Shown: positions 10,335 to 21,297 of the stretch, piece after piece
How positions within the stretch are numbered: the stretch's first letter is position 1
How the letters are laid out: each line of letters starts with the position of its first letter
From: Mixophyes australis
Taxonomy: Eukaryota > Chordata > Amphibia > Anura > Limnodynastidae
Reading direction: 5' to 3'
DNA length: 64,000 nucleotides
NCBI GenBank assembly: GCA_036250195.1
Contig: JAVHZZ010000004.1
Location: forward strand, 147,140,729-147,204,728
Translations under genes and position numbers: made by a program
The notes under the pieces: model-generated
Database searches by the model: none
What the model was told of the DNA's origin: nothing
The model's input: only the letters and a program-made list of their open reading frames with translations

Positions 10335-10975
10335 ACGAAGAATTAACGGTAAGAAGGCCTGTTTAGATACCACTGATACCACTAATGTAACACCTGTTAT
10401 CAAACAAGAAAAAATTGATGTTGAATACCAAGATATGAAAGAAGTTATACACAAAGAAATTTCAATAAACATGTGTAGACAACTAAATGCTTTGGGCACA
10501 TACCTGTACCGTTATAATAACTGTTTTTCAGAGTCTATGGAGGTTAAGCCCGCTATTGTTGCGATTGTGCCAGAGCGACCACAACACAAACTGATCTCGA
10601 ACAGTGTGCAAGGTGAACAAATGAGACTATTTCTGGTGTTGGATTAAGACTTTTATTCACTTTATTACGGTTATAGAAGTTTAATGGTAAACATTTTTTA
10701 TTTTCTTGTTTCCTAGATACCATTGTCATATCCGATGAAAGTTCTGAGGGAGAAAAAAACGTTATAAAGCTCCAGGATTATTTAAAAGAAATGAAAGGGA
10801 GTATAACCGACATCAAGAAAAAAATTAGAAACCTTGAGAATACTTTTGTTGAAATGTATATGCTGTTTGGAACTGTTCTGCCACAAACCAGTGTAATGGT
10901 CTGCAACCAGACAGGTGCAATACACATGCATACAAAACAGAAGTCAGTGATGTGCGGATACCACACCACGTGGGA
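10335..10975 (+). pseudogene. downstream exons of the Myb/SANT-like gene (probable)
   Basis: TTTTTGGTCAG at 10327-10334 looks like a splice acceptor. Coding then reads ERRINGKKACL, TNVTPVIKQEKIDVEYQDMK and onward to LISNSVQGEQMRLFLVLD. A second acceptor-like TGTTTCCTAG near 10716 precedes DTIVISDESSEGEKNVIKL and a coiled-coil-like stretch LKEMKGSITDIKKKIRNLEN. SANT domain, acidic linker and C-terminal coiled coil is a common layout for these proteins. The exon joins are inferred from splice-like sites only, and the reading frame needs at least one correction. Confidence 0.42.
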
Positions 10976-11455
10976 CTGGTACAGGCATCACAAATCAAAT
11001 TTACATACACATGCCCCCAAGGCCGATAAGTATCGAAGGATTGTCGTGGATCGGTCGGAAATTTATACACACTACACAACGCAAAGGAGATTGGAATGAA
11101 AATATTGAACGGTACTACCAACCAAATGAGATGATAATCGTCCATTTGCACAGATTTTCGACCATCGTGTCACTACACACACTGACCCGACTTTCGAGAG
11201 AGCGGTCGTATGCCGGCTGGTTGAGTCGATTATTGGACATAAACCCTGTAGTGTGTACCCAGCTTAAGCTGCACCTCATAACAATGGACATTTGAGACAA
11301 ATGATAATTACCATAGCAAACATAAGCAAAATGACTTCTGCTGACTTGGTATTTTCACAAAGTATGGCAATATTCTTTATATTTCTACTACATACAATAT
11401 TACAGGTAAAACATACTTAATAACATGAAATAATAATACACATAATACACTGATG
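10976..11455. other. non-coding, possible end of the Myb-like DNA element
   Basis: Contains GTGTGTACCCAGCTTAAGC, GATCGGTCGGAAATTTATAC and several short inverted segments, the kind of subterminal sequence seen in Harbinger-like elements. Termini and target duplication were not identified. Confidence 0.3.
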
Positions 11456-11459
11456 CTCT

Positions 11460-12542
11460 GGTATATATACTTAGACTGGGTCAAGGATTAAAAAGTACAT
11501 TAAACCGTGAGAAACGGGTGATGAATACAAATTTCTCAGGCCAGTAGCACCCCGTTTCCTTAATGATATGTACACACTGATGTGGGTGAGGATGATGACA
11601 GTGTAGATTGCAGGTGTTGGGATCTAGCTGTGAGAAGGTGAGCTAACTGATGCTGGTATGCTTGTTAATATTCTGGGTAGAATGGCATGTTGGCAATTTT
11701 ATGTTTTTCTACAGTAAACATTCACCTTTTTCAGAGTGTTTTTTTTTCTTTAAAAAGGTACGTTTCTTTTTATATTTTTGTCTCCCTGACTTAAAACCAC
11801 TATGCACCTGAACATAAGCTTTAGCACATGACGTAGAGAGATTAGATTCATCATGACTGAAACTGAAGAGTGACAAGAATAATGTGACTGAAGACTGGAG
11901 TGTGACAAGAACAATGTTACTGAAGACTGGAGAGAAACAAGAACAATGTGACTGGAGAGTGACAAAAACACTGCCACCCCTCCTGTTTCTGTATGAGCTA
12001 TGGCACAGTAGAATGTCACTGGAGCCTTTTAAAAACACTCACAGTCCTAATATTTGAATTTTTGTTTCAGTGCTAAACACTGCCACCTCTCCTATTTCTA
12101 GGAGAGCTATGGCACAGTACAATGTGATTGCAGATTTTGAAGAATACTGACAGCTCTATTATTTCTATTTCAGCAATGACAATTAGCAATGGAGCAATGG
12201 ACCTCTCCTGTTTCTGTGTGAGCTATAACTCAGTAGAATGTCACTGGAGACTTTTAAGAAAACTGCCATCCCTCCTCTTTCTGTTTTAGATATGATGCCT
12301 CCCAACTGCACTAGAGACTGCCAAGAACTGTGCTACCCCTTCTTTGTCTCTCTGTGAAATGGCACTGGATCGCCGTGGAGGGCAGCACTTATAGAATCCA
12401 AAACTCGCGAGATTCGACTACTCAACGATGACGTTTTGCCTCGTTCTCACTTCTGAGGGCGCGCAAAAGTACCGAACTGGCTCGGGTCAGTACTCAGATC
12501 AGCAAAGTTCAGTACTCAGAGAATCGAGCCCAAGCATCTCTA
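11460..12542 (-). mobile_element. hAT fragment: 5' end with tandem 5'-leader repeats
   Basis: On the minus strand it begins TAGAGATGCTTGGGCTCG at 12542, the same terminus type as the hAT at 50,616. After a GC-rich promoter-like part come repeated blocks of the form CCTCCTGTTTCTGTGTGAGC with GCACAGTAGAATGTCACTGG (about 11,860-12,330). The left part (11,570-11,680) holds TGATGACAGTGTAGATTGCA and the segment after it, which also occurs inverted at about 4,270-4,350. So 5' and 3' parts of one hAT family are joined with the coding region deleted. No left terminus found. Confidence 0.65.
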
Positions 12543-13110
12543 ATATATGTATATATTATATGCACTTTTGTCTTCCATGCGTTTTGGTACTTTTCTGTCC
12601 TAACATAAAGCTATATTCGGGCCTATTTCTTATAGATCTTATTTCTTAAAGATTCATGTGGCGTTTCTGAACAGTGTTCAGTTTGCTATTATTTGTCTAT
12701 TTAAAAAAGCAGTTTGTAGTGTGCTTAGCAAACATCAACCAGGTTTATTGTGATTTCTATCTACTGCATCAAAGTCCCTTCTTCAGATATACTTTGCCCA
12801 CTTGAACCTACTTATAAAGCATTAATGTATTCTTTAACTACTTTTTAGACCATTTTTTCCAGGAAAATTTGCTGCTGCTTAAACCTGGAATTATCCATTA
12901 CTTTATATGGGGTAATTACCATCATCAAATGATATGAGGAAACAGATGTAATTGAATTCACTTGAATACAATTTTCAATCAGATGGTTCTGATAAATTGT
13001 ATTTTTATTTACATCTTATTTATTTATTGTGTGTTATTTTTAATATATTGATGTGAGGACTGTGAGCACACACCCCGGAATCAGGGCACAACAGAAAACA
13101 CAAGAAGTAG
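12543..13110. other. AT-rich sequence, nothing recognised
   Basis: No frame or repeat I can name. It ends at the outer edge of the copia LTR. Confidence 0.5.
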
Positions 13111-13626
13111 TGTTGGCTATAGCTTCTGATGTTATTAAAGGTGTTAATGTGGATGCTAAGCCACAACGCTTTTGTAACTTTAACCATACTTGCCAACTCT
13201 CCCAGAATGTCCGGGAGACTCCCGCATTTTGCGAGAGTCTCACGAACTCCCAGGAGAGTGTGGCAATCTCCCGGATCTGCACACTTCCTAGTGAAGTGGG
13301 CATAATTAGCCCGCCCCCCGCTGTCAAATGATGCACATTTTGGAGTCCCGCCCCCGCCACGCCCACCTCCCCCGCAGCCTCCCGGGAAAAGAAGAATATA
13401 AAGTTGGTAAGTATGGCTTAAACAGGTTGCTGCTTGTTTAAAGATGATAACAGCAGATGCATGCAGTTACTCACAGTTGCTTGTAGTAGAGCAGTATTCA
13501 GCAGTAACAACAGTTGCAGTTATAGTACACACTTGTATATATGCTGGTGGTAATGCACTCTTACTATATATATGCTTTAAGGGACTTATATTATTTGGTG
13601 CCATGCAGCTACTAATGCTGCGACTG
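13111..13626 (-). repeat. copia 3' LTR
   Basis: Starts TGTTGGCTATAGCTTCTGA, matching TGTTGATTATACC at the right LTR. Both share TTAATGTGGATG, AAGCCACAAC, TTTTGTAACTT, AGGTTGCTG, TTTAAAGATGATAACA and AGTATTCAGCAGTAACAACA. The match stops after CAGTTGCA (about 13,526). The sequence to about 13,626, ending before a purine-rich run on the minus strand (CTTTAAGGGGACAG), may be LTR that the right copy has lost. Inner boundary not certain. Confidence 0.75.
13184..13417. mobile_element. 234-bp MITE with TTAA target duplication
   Basis: Lies between TTAA at 13,180-13,183 and TTAA at 13,418-13,421; the intact right LTR has a single TTAA here. Ends are inverted: CCATACTTGCCAACTCT and, reversed, GCCATACTTACCAACTT. 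The interior is rich in CTCCCGGGAGAC-type palindromes. A second copy is at 60,467-60,808. The TTAA target suggests a piggyBac- or Kolobok-type transposase in trans. Confidence 0.82.
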
Positions 13627-13642
13627 TCCCCTTAAAGTTGTC

Positions 13643-14599
13643 TCAATGGAAGTAACGACGCAAAGCCGAATGTCCAGTTATCGGGTGCCGGTGCATGTGC
13701 AGTACCGAAATATGGATGCCGATGTCCTGCCCCATTTCCTGTTCTCCTCCTAGACCACCGGGGGTAAGCAGGTAACCATGGCATCCCGATTTAGAAGGAG
13801 ACGGAGTGTTAGCGCTCCTACACATCAACACCCCCCCCCCTCGCTTAGCAACGTCTCCTGTGACAAAGAAAAACAATTTTACTTTATCAAACATTACATT
13901 TTTCAATATAGTCTTTTTTTCCTGTAACAAGAAATCAAGGGTTAGTAAACAATGCAAGTCATCAATTCTTGGAATTCTTTTGATTTTAGTCCAATGTCTT
14001 TTCTCAAGACTGATTGTAGATTGACTCACACGATTCACATCATATGTGACGTCTGGTTGAGTCTTAGTACTTGCAAACAGTAAGCTTCCAACAGCATTTC
14101 TGTAAGGGATTTTGCTCATTTCCTCTATTTCTTTACAGCTTGTTGGTTTCATTTCCTTTGTAATTTTTAAGCTTTTATCCACAGGTGTATTAACTGGTTT
14201 TGCGTCAAACATCCCATATTTTTTAAGTATATTTCCAATGTATGTCTGTTGATCAATTGTAACAGTTCCATCATTCAAATTTTGCTCGATTCTCATGCCT
14301 AACAGCTTGTTTGCAAAACCTAGATCCTGTAATTTGAATTTCTGTTTCAACAGGTGTTTGGTACTGGTGATGTGTCTCTCTTGGCCTGCTAGCAACAGAT
14401 CATCAGCGTACACAAATATGAAGAATATCTTTTCCTCTATGGTTTTGTGATACAGACAATGATCAGTCTCTGACCTATTAAAGTCCATGTCTAGCAGTAC
14501 AGCATCAAGTTTTATGTACCAACATTGACCACTTTGTTTAAGTCCACAAAGTGACTTCTTTAGGAGGCAGACTTTCCCTTCTTGGTAGACACCCTCGTT
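13643..14599 (-). pseudogene. copia reverse transcriptase, C-terminal part
   Basis: Continues the RT after the 4-kb insertion. Motifs: GKVCLLKKSLCGLKQSGQCW, then FVYADDLLLAG, the YxDD active site, then LQDLGFANKLLGMRIEQN, IDQQTYIGNILKKYGM, NTPVDKSLK, PYRNAVGSLLFASTKTQPDV. This is standard copia RT-connection order. The frame then loses similarity, before the RNase H acids, and runs into unrelated codons. The TSD triplets encode NEG at the join. Confidence 0.88.
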
Positions 14600-14859
14600 C
14601 AGGGCCGGACTGGGACTAAAAATCAGCCCTGGCATTTAAAGCACACAGGCCCACGTGTTGTGGGCTCCATGCACTATATTGTTCCACACTGATGCTGGCG
14701 CAGTGCAACATGATGTAGTATGTGTGTGTGTGGGGGGGGGGGGGGGTATTTATTTCTCCTAATGACCCTCAACATTACATTATTAGCACCCCAATTACAT
14801 CAATAAACACCATGACAATACATTATTAGTACCCAAATTACAGCAATAAATAAACCCCC

Positions 14860-15175
14860 ACACACACTCATACTACATCAATCATCCCCACATTACAGCA
14901 ATCGGCATCACCCCACACATTACAGCAACCGGCATCACCCCCCACATTACAGCAACCAGCATCACCCCCCACATTACAGCAACCAGCATCACCCCCACAT
15001 TACAGCAACCGGCATCACCCCCACATTACAGCGTCCAGCATTTCCCCTACATTACAGCAACTGGCATCACCCCCCACATTACATCAACCGGCATCACTCC
15101 CCACATTACAGCATCCAGCATCACCCCCCACATTACAGCAACCGGCATCACCCCCACATTATAGCAATACCCTCT
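14860..15175. repeat. tandem repeat, ~27-bp CACATTACAGCAACCGGCAT unit
   Basis: About ten imperfect units of CCCCACATTACAGCAACC plus GGCATCAC, varying at AACC/ATCC and in C-run length. Preceded by (TG)n and a G-run at 14,718-14,747. Confidence 0.85.
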
Positions 15176-16739
15176 CCTACTTATTAGCAATACTAAGCAC
15201 CAAACACACTACAACACTGCCACCAGCACGCCACCCCATACTACAGCAATACCACCAATTATACAGACGCCACTGTAGGAAACAATGTTTTGCTTTTTTC
15301 AAATCTCCCACAAAATAGCAACCACGAACAGAGTACTTACACACACATATATGTAACAGGTACCCTTTTCCCTCAATTAAATAGTAATGGCAGAATTTTC
15401 ATGAATCATTCCACATGAAATAAAACTAACATATATCTAAAAAAACATAACTATTGAATGATCAGTTGAATCCACACGGCCGCATTTAAAGTATTTCCAT
15501 CTACAGCAAAATGTCAGAGAAAAATATTTTTGTTTTACTACAGTAATTGGATATGCGTCTTTTCTATTCATTTTAAATAACACAGTATATAAATTAAGGG
15601 GGATAGAGGAGGTGGGTGAGAAATAATTGGATGTGATCCATCAGTTTGATTAGATAGGAAACATTTAGATTATTTACCTGGAGGCGTCTACCCCCTTGAC
15701 TCACAGGCAGGGCTGACAAGAGGAATTTTGGGCCCCGATACAGCAACTTCTTTGGGCTCCCATCATATTCAACAATGAAAGACTTGCCTTTGGCAGAGGT
15801 TCATATGATGCCACACCGTAGTTTGCCCAGTTCATATTATGCCACATTGTAGTGCCCCAAGGTCATATTATGCCACATAGTATTACCCTCAATTCATATT
15901 TGGTCATGCAGAAGTGCCCACAAATCATATTATGGCATAGTAGTGCCCCCAAATCATTAGTAAAGCTCAGATAAAAACTCATTCACAAATAAAAATTGCT
16001 ACAGCATATCAGATACTGAGTGTGAGTCCCAAGAGCAGCTTAATACATCATTTACAATGCAAACAAAAATAGATATATTGACACAATTACAGATAAAATT
16101 TATGACAAGCAATGTTTTTTCCTCTTAATTAAAAATCTCTGTACAGATAAATATGCAAAAAACATTACAGTGCAATAATGAGCAATACATAGTGTTAAAC
16201 ATTATTGGATACGCTGCAGTGTCCCCAGTTCAAGAAAGGATGGTTAAAAACATATTGCACACGAGAAAATATATGAACTTACCTGATTATGGCATCCTGT
16301 GTTCTGTTCTCCTAGTGGGCGCGCTGGGCGAGGAGGGATCAGCAGCTGTCAGCTCACACAGGCAGTCGGGAGCAGGAATAGAGGGCAGTGGTCGAAGCAG
16401 AAATTTAGGAGTGGGGGTATAGAAAATAAAAGTGAATGGAGTATGAAGGCTTGATTTTTTATTTTTTTTAACACTTGTCCCCTCTGTGCATTTCCATTCT
16501 TCATTACTACTTGTGTTTTATGATGGCTGCATCCCTGACATTCCCATTCTTAAGATGTCTCTCCCTTTACACTTTCTTTTACCTATGCCCCTGCACCATC
16601 TTCTCCTTTGTCCCTCTCACTTAACCCTCTGCACCACCTTCTCCGCTGGCTCTCACACATCTTCCTGTACCACCTACTCCCCTGGCTCTCTCACACGTCT
16701 TCCTGCACCCTCTACCCCCCGGCTCTCTCACTCCTCTTC

Positions 16740-18205
16740 CTGCACCCCCTACCACCCTGGCTCTCTCACCCCCTTCGGCTCTCTCACCCCCTTCGGCTCT
16801 CTCACCTCCTTTCCCAGCACCCCCTTCGGCTCTCTCACCCCCTCTCCCAGCACCCCCTGGCTCTCACCCCCTTTCCCAGCACCCCCTTCCGCTCTCTCAC
16901 CCCCTCTCCCAGCACCCCCTTCAGCTCTCTCACCCCCTCTCCCAGCACCCCCTTCAGCTCTCTCACCCCCTTTCCCAGCACCCCCTTCCACTCTCTCACC
17001 CCCTTCGGCTCTCACACCCCCTCTCCCAGCACCCCCTGGCTCTCTCACCCCCTCTCCCAGCACCCCCTTTCCCAGCACCCCCTTCCGCTCTCTCACCCCC
17101 TTCGGCTCTCACCCCCTCTCCCAGCACCCCCTGGCTCTCTCACCCTCTATCCCAGCACCCCCTTCGGCTCTCTCACCTCCTCTCCCAGCACCCCCTTCGG
17201 CTCTCTCACCCCTCTCCCAGCACCCCCTTCGGCTCTCTCACCCCCTCTCCCAGCACCCCCTGGCTCTCAACCCCTTTCCCAGCACCCCCTTCCGCTCTCT
17301 CACCCCCTCTCCCAGCACCCCCTGGCTCTCACCCCCTTTCCCAGCACCCGATTCGGCTCTCTCACCCCCTTTCCCAGCACCCCCTTCGGCTCTCTCACCC
17401 CCTCTCCCAGCACCCCCTTCGGCTCTCTCACCCCCTCTCCCAGCACCCCCTTCGTCTCTTTCACCCCCTCTCCCAGCACCCCCTGGCTCTCAACCCCTTT
17501 CCCAGCACCCCCTTCCGCTCTCTCACCCCCTTCGGCTCTTTCACCCCCTCTCCCAGCACCCCCTTCAGCTCTCTCACCCCCTCTCTCAGAACCCCCTTGG
17601 GCTCTCTCACCCCCTCTCCCAGAACCCCCTTGGGCTCTCTCACCCCCTCTCCCAGCACCACCTTGGGCTCTCTCACCCTCTCTCCCAGCACCCCCTTCGG
17701 CTCTCTCACCCCCTCTCCCAGCACCCCCTTCGGCTCTCTCACCCCCTCTCCCAGCACCCCCTGGCTCTCAACCCCTTTTCCAGCACCCCATTCCGCTCTC
17801 TCACCCCCTTTCCCAGCACCCCCTTCGGCTCTCTCACCCCCTCTCCCAGCACCCCCTGGCTCTCACCCCCCTTTCCCAGCACCCCCTTCGGCTCTCTCAC
17901 CCCCTTTCCCAGCACCCCCTTCGGCTCTCTCACCTCCTTTCCCAGCACCCCCTTCGGCTCTCTCACCCCCTCTCCCAGCACCCCCTTCGGCTCTCACCCC
18001 CTCTCCCAGCACCCCCTGGCTCTCATCCCCTTTCCCAGCACCCCCTCCGGCCCTCTCACCCCCTCTCCAAGCACCCCCTGGCTTTCACCCCCTTTCCCAG
18101 CACCCCCTGGCTTTCACCCCCTTTCCCAGCACTCCCTGGCTCTCACCCCCTTTCCCAGCACTCCCTGGCTCTCACCCCCTTTCCCAGCACTCCCTGGCTC
18201 TCACC
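16740..18205. repeat. large 33-bp minisatellite
   Basis: About 1.46 kb of units built from CCCAGCACCCCCTTC, GGCTCTCTCACC and CCCTCT, with a common shorter variant (CCCAGCACCCCCTGGCTCTC). Because 33 is a multiple of three and the unit has no stop codon, several frames stay open for hundreds of codons (PSTPFGSLTPS and frame variants). The strand is extremely pyrimidine-rich, with almost no A except in CCAGCA and CTCA. Confidence 0.95.
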
Positions 18206-18400
18206 ACCTGAAAATCGCGGGCACCCCCGCCCGAAAATCGCGGCACCCCCGCGACCCCCCCCCCTCTGAAAATCGCGGCACCCCCGCGACCCCCCCCCCC
18301 CTGAAAATCGCGGGCACCCCCGCCCGAAAATCGCGGCACCCCCCCCGAAAATCGCGGCACCCCCGCGACCCCCCCGAGAATCGCGGCACCCACCCCCCCA
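18206..18400. repeat. GC-rich tandem repeat GAAAATCGCGGCACCCCCGC
   Basis: Six to seven units of GAAAATCGCGGCACCCC with variable C-runs. It directly follows the 33-bp array within the same element. Confidence 0.85.
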
Positions 18401-18612
18401 TCTTCAGTTAAAAAAAACAACAAATTAAAAAAGACAGGAAACTCACCAGTGTAACTGGCTGCACAGCATAACGGGGGAGGGTGCTGGGGAGCGCGCAGCA
18501 GAGGTGGCTGGTTCCTCCAGCCACCAAGAAGACAGGGGGAGTCGGGCCGGCCCATATAGCCATCGGCCCTTCTGGCATTTGCCAGAAGTGCCAGATGGCC
18601 AGTCCGGCCCTG

Positions 18613-18953
18613 CCCTCGTTGTAGTGTTCAGGTGGCTCCATGTAAATCCTCTCTAACAATTCTCCACTCAAGAATGCTGAGTCCAAGTGAAGCTGATACA
18701 ACAACAAATCATGGATAGTGGAGATGGCAATCACTAACCTCAGGGTGCTGTATCTGGCAACAGGCAAGAAGATTTCTCCGTAATCGATCCTGGACTTTTG
18801 TGTGTAACCCTTGGCAACAAGACAGGCTTTATAGCGTGCAATGGCACCATCCGCATTCACTTTCTTACAAAAGACCCACTTATTGCTGATCATTTTTCGG
18901 TTTCTCAGCCTGTCAACTACAGTCCATGTATGATTGTCATCCAGAGCTTTCAA
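18613..18953 (-). pseudogene. copia reverse transcriptase, N-terminal part
   Basis: Motifs WTVVDRLRNRKMISNKWVFC, then YKACLVAKGYTQKSRIDYGE, PVARYSTLRLVIAI, LHLDSAFLSGEL, IYMEPPEHYNEG. This is the copia RT start ('NKWVFK.K...YKARLVAKG..Q', 'DV.TAFL.GEL'). At NEG the reading runs into the 4-kb insertion and resumes at 14,599. The LDSAFL block keeps the first catalytic Asp. Confidence 0.9.
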
Positions 18954-20230
18954 CTCTGTATCAATAGCCGTTTTCCATTGTCGTCGCTTGATTTTGTCTC
19001 TTCAATGTTTTGCAGTTCATAAAAGACTAGATTAGCGTACTCCTCACTATATCTCCTAGGGGGAACACCTTTGTTACTCCTCGTAGAACTTATGTTTTCC
19101 GTTTGGGTAGCCGCAATAACATTTTCTGACTCAGACATGCTTTCTGCTGCCTGAACATCCAGTGTCACTAACTTTCCTTGGGGTTGCTGTTTCACTACTC
19201 CAGTAGGTGGCGTGTTTTCATGAAACATCACATTTCTGGATTTGATAAGACGTTTGTTGTTAATGTCCCAAAGTCTGTATCCTTTACTCTGTTGGCAGTA
19301 CCCGAGCATGATAAACTCCACTGACTTGGTATCTAACTTACGTAGCTTTTTTTTAGGAATATGTGCAAACGCTTTACAGTCGAATACATGGAGATGGTTG
19401 ACACTTGACTTTTTACCGGACCACACCTCCAGTGGTGTTTTACCTTTAAATCCTGTGGGTGCTTGGTTTTTAAGGTAAACTGCATTGGATACTGCTTCCA
19501 CCCCAAACTTTTTCTCCAGGCCTGCGTCATTCAACATAGTCCGCGCTCGTTCAACAATTGTTCTGTTAGCTTGCTCACTCACACTGATTTGTTCTGGTGT
19601 GTAGGCAATTGTCAGTTGGTACTGTATGCCATATTTTCTTAAGAATTATGCTAAAGTCCCCTTATCATATTCTCCGCCATTGTCGGATCTCAAGACTTTT
19701 AGTTTCAGACCCGTTTCAGTCTCTTCAAGGCTCTTGTATTCCGCAATTTTCTCTACGACTTCACTCTTAGCTCTTATGAAGTAGACATGTGTCATCCTAG
19801 TTGCGTCATCAGTGAGTGTCAGAAAATATCTGTAGCCCCTGATTGATTTTACCTCCATTGGACCACACACATCAGTATGCACTAGAGCTATGTATGCTTC
19901 AGCTCTAGTTGGTGACTTGAATAAGGGGTAATGAGTTTTCTTACCCTTTATGCAGCTCTCGCATGTCGGTCTCTCCGAACTGTTCACAGTGATGTCTGTC
20001 ACCATCCCATCAGCGAGCTCTTGGACGTTGTCATATCCCAGATGACCCAATCTTCTATGCCACAGCTCCATTGATTTACTGTTATCTGAAGCCACCATCA
20101 CATGACATTCTTCAGTGTCTAGGACATAAAGCTGGTTACACAGGGTTGCTGTTTGCAATAACAGTATCTTTCTGGTTTTTAACCACACATTAGCCCTCTG
20201 CGAACTTGACCTCGTAATCTTTACTTTCAA
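18950..20230 (-). pseudogene. copia integrase
   Basis: Two frames. 20,230-19,646: pre-integrase LWHRRLGHLGYDNVQELADG with CESCIKGK (HHCC zinc site), then the core HTDVCGPMEV (first Asp), YFLTLTDDATRM, LRSDNGGEYD (second Asp). A stop near 19,643-19,645 separates it from 19,582-18,950: SEQANRTIVERARTML (the Glu of the DDE triad), LEKKFGVEAVSNAVYLKNQA, TPLEVWSGKK, VFDCKAFAHIPK, CQQSKGYRLWD. The order fits copia integrase closely. The nonsense codon and following break make it non-functional. Confidence 0.9.
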
Positions 20231-20317
20231 GGATGCTTATAGCGATAAGGTTGGTTCCCAACTCTGGTACATATAAGACGTCTTGGATATTTGTGATAAT
20301 GGTTTCACCTTTTATAT

Positions 20318-21169
20318 TCAGGCGTTCGTGATAGTCCCAACTTTTGTTGCAGTAAGAACTTTTCCACCAATTCCTATTACTGTAACTAGATCACACGGCT
20401 TCAATGAACTGAACCAATCCTGATTGCAGTCTTTCTTATGACTATTTGCTACATTCAATGCCAACTCATTAGGTTTTTCAGGTTTCTTCTGTTGTGCACT
20501 ACCTGAAACTTTTAGTCTGCATTCAAATGCCTTGTGCCCCATCTTATGACATATGAAGCATTTATACTTGTGCTTCTTGGACTTCGCACCTTTTGTGAGT
20601 ACAACGGTGCTCTCAGCATTTGCCTCGACAGGAATTCTCTGTTTGAACTGCAACAGCTTAGCTCTCACGATTTCTGTCGTTAACTTGGTATTGATAGACT
20701 TCAAAGCTATTATAAGGAAATCATACTCTGCTGTGAGATTCTGCAGCATTGCGACTTCCTCGTAGTCCACCTGTGCTCCCACAGATGCCAATTACTGGGA
20801 TATTGACAGCATTCTGTCTATGTACTCATTCATGCTCTCACAAGTACTCAGTTTAGTCCCGTACAGTGTACGCCTCAAGTTTATCCTTCTCATCAGACCT
20901 TTGTCCTCATACGCATTTTCTAGAGCAGTCCACATCTCATTTGCTGAATCTTTATCATTGATGATAGAATACACATGAGGTTCTACAGCTAAGCTTATGG
21001 TGTCCATGGCTTTATTAACTTCATCAGCATTTGGACTGTCATCTGGATCTAATGTGACTTTCCACAACTTTTCCCACATTAATTGCATTTGCATTGCAAA
21101 TTTCCACGTTGCATAATTTTCAGAACCTTTTAATTTTGCAAAGCTCATACTGGTGCCTGTGCTGTGCAT
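20318..21169 (-). pseudogene. copia gag with zinc knuckle; protease site lost
   Basis: Opens at ATG 21,169: FAKLKGSENYATWKFAMQMQ, a typical copia gag start, with MWTALENAYEDKG and LRRTLYGTKLSTCESMNEYI. A TAA at 20,792-20,794 interrupts after SISQ; the same frame continues VDYEEVAMLQNLTAEYDFLI, then the zinc knuckle CFICHKMGHKAFEC (CX2CX4HX4C). After NQDW the protease should show a D-S-G-A motif, but the frame jumps to FSSLKPCDLVTVIGIGGKVL, the part after that motif. So the catalytic Asp region is deleted and the copy cannot process itself. Confidence 0.88.
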
Positions 21170-21280
21170 TTTTCTTTGTGTACTGAAAAAAGGACTATTC
21201 TTCCAAAATAAAAGCTTCCTTTTTTTCTCTTGTACTTTTGCTATTCTTCTTTACATTTTAAGCGTCAACTTTAGCACATG

Positions 21281-21297
21281 GTGCTGGGCCCATAACC
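21281..21297 (-). promoter_or_regulatory. copia primer-binding site for initiator tRNA-Met anticodon arm
   Basis: Next to the LTR end, the plus strand reads GTGCTGGGCCCATAACC, the sense sequence of the anticodon arm of eukaryotic initiator tRNA-Met (anticodon CAT in GGGCCCATAACC). The minus-strand element therefore carries its complement, so priming would use an internal tRNA segment, as described for Drosophila copia, rather than the tRNA 3' end. Confidence 0.85.

Larger units (their letters stand above)
14600..18612. mobile_element. 4,013-bp TIR element (hAT-type ends) full of minisatellites
   Basis: Starts CAGGGCCGGACTGGGACT and ends CCAGTCCGGCCCTG, so the first 14 bases are an inverted repeat. 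Flanked by CCCTCGTT at 14,592-14,599 and 18,613-18,620, an exact 8-bp duplication as in hAT. There is no transposase. The interior is mostly tandem repeats (14,860-15,175; 16,740-18,205; 18,206-18,400) plus AT-rich filler at 15,250-16,460, where a nested GGCAGGGCTGACAAGAGG near 15,705 may be another repeat end. It interrupts the copia RT. Confidence 0.88.

Noticed and set aside
14860..15175. CRISPR-like array
   Set aside because: Units are contiguous with no unique spacers; a plain tandem repeat in a vertebrate transposon.
16486..18411. 641-codon open frame (and long frames in two other phases) rich in Pro, Ser, Thr, Leu
   Set aside because: It is the 33-bp minisatellite read through; unit length divisible by three and no stop codon in any plus frame keeps it open. 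No domain, and flanking codons are not coding-like.
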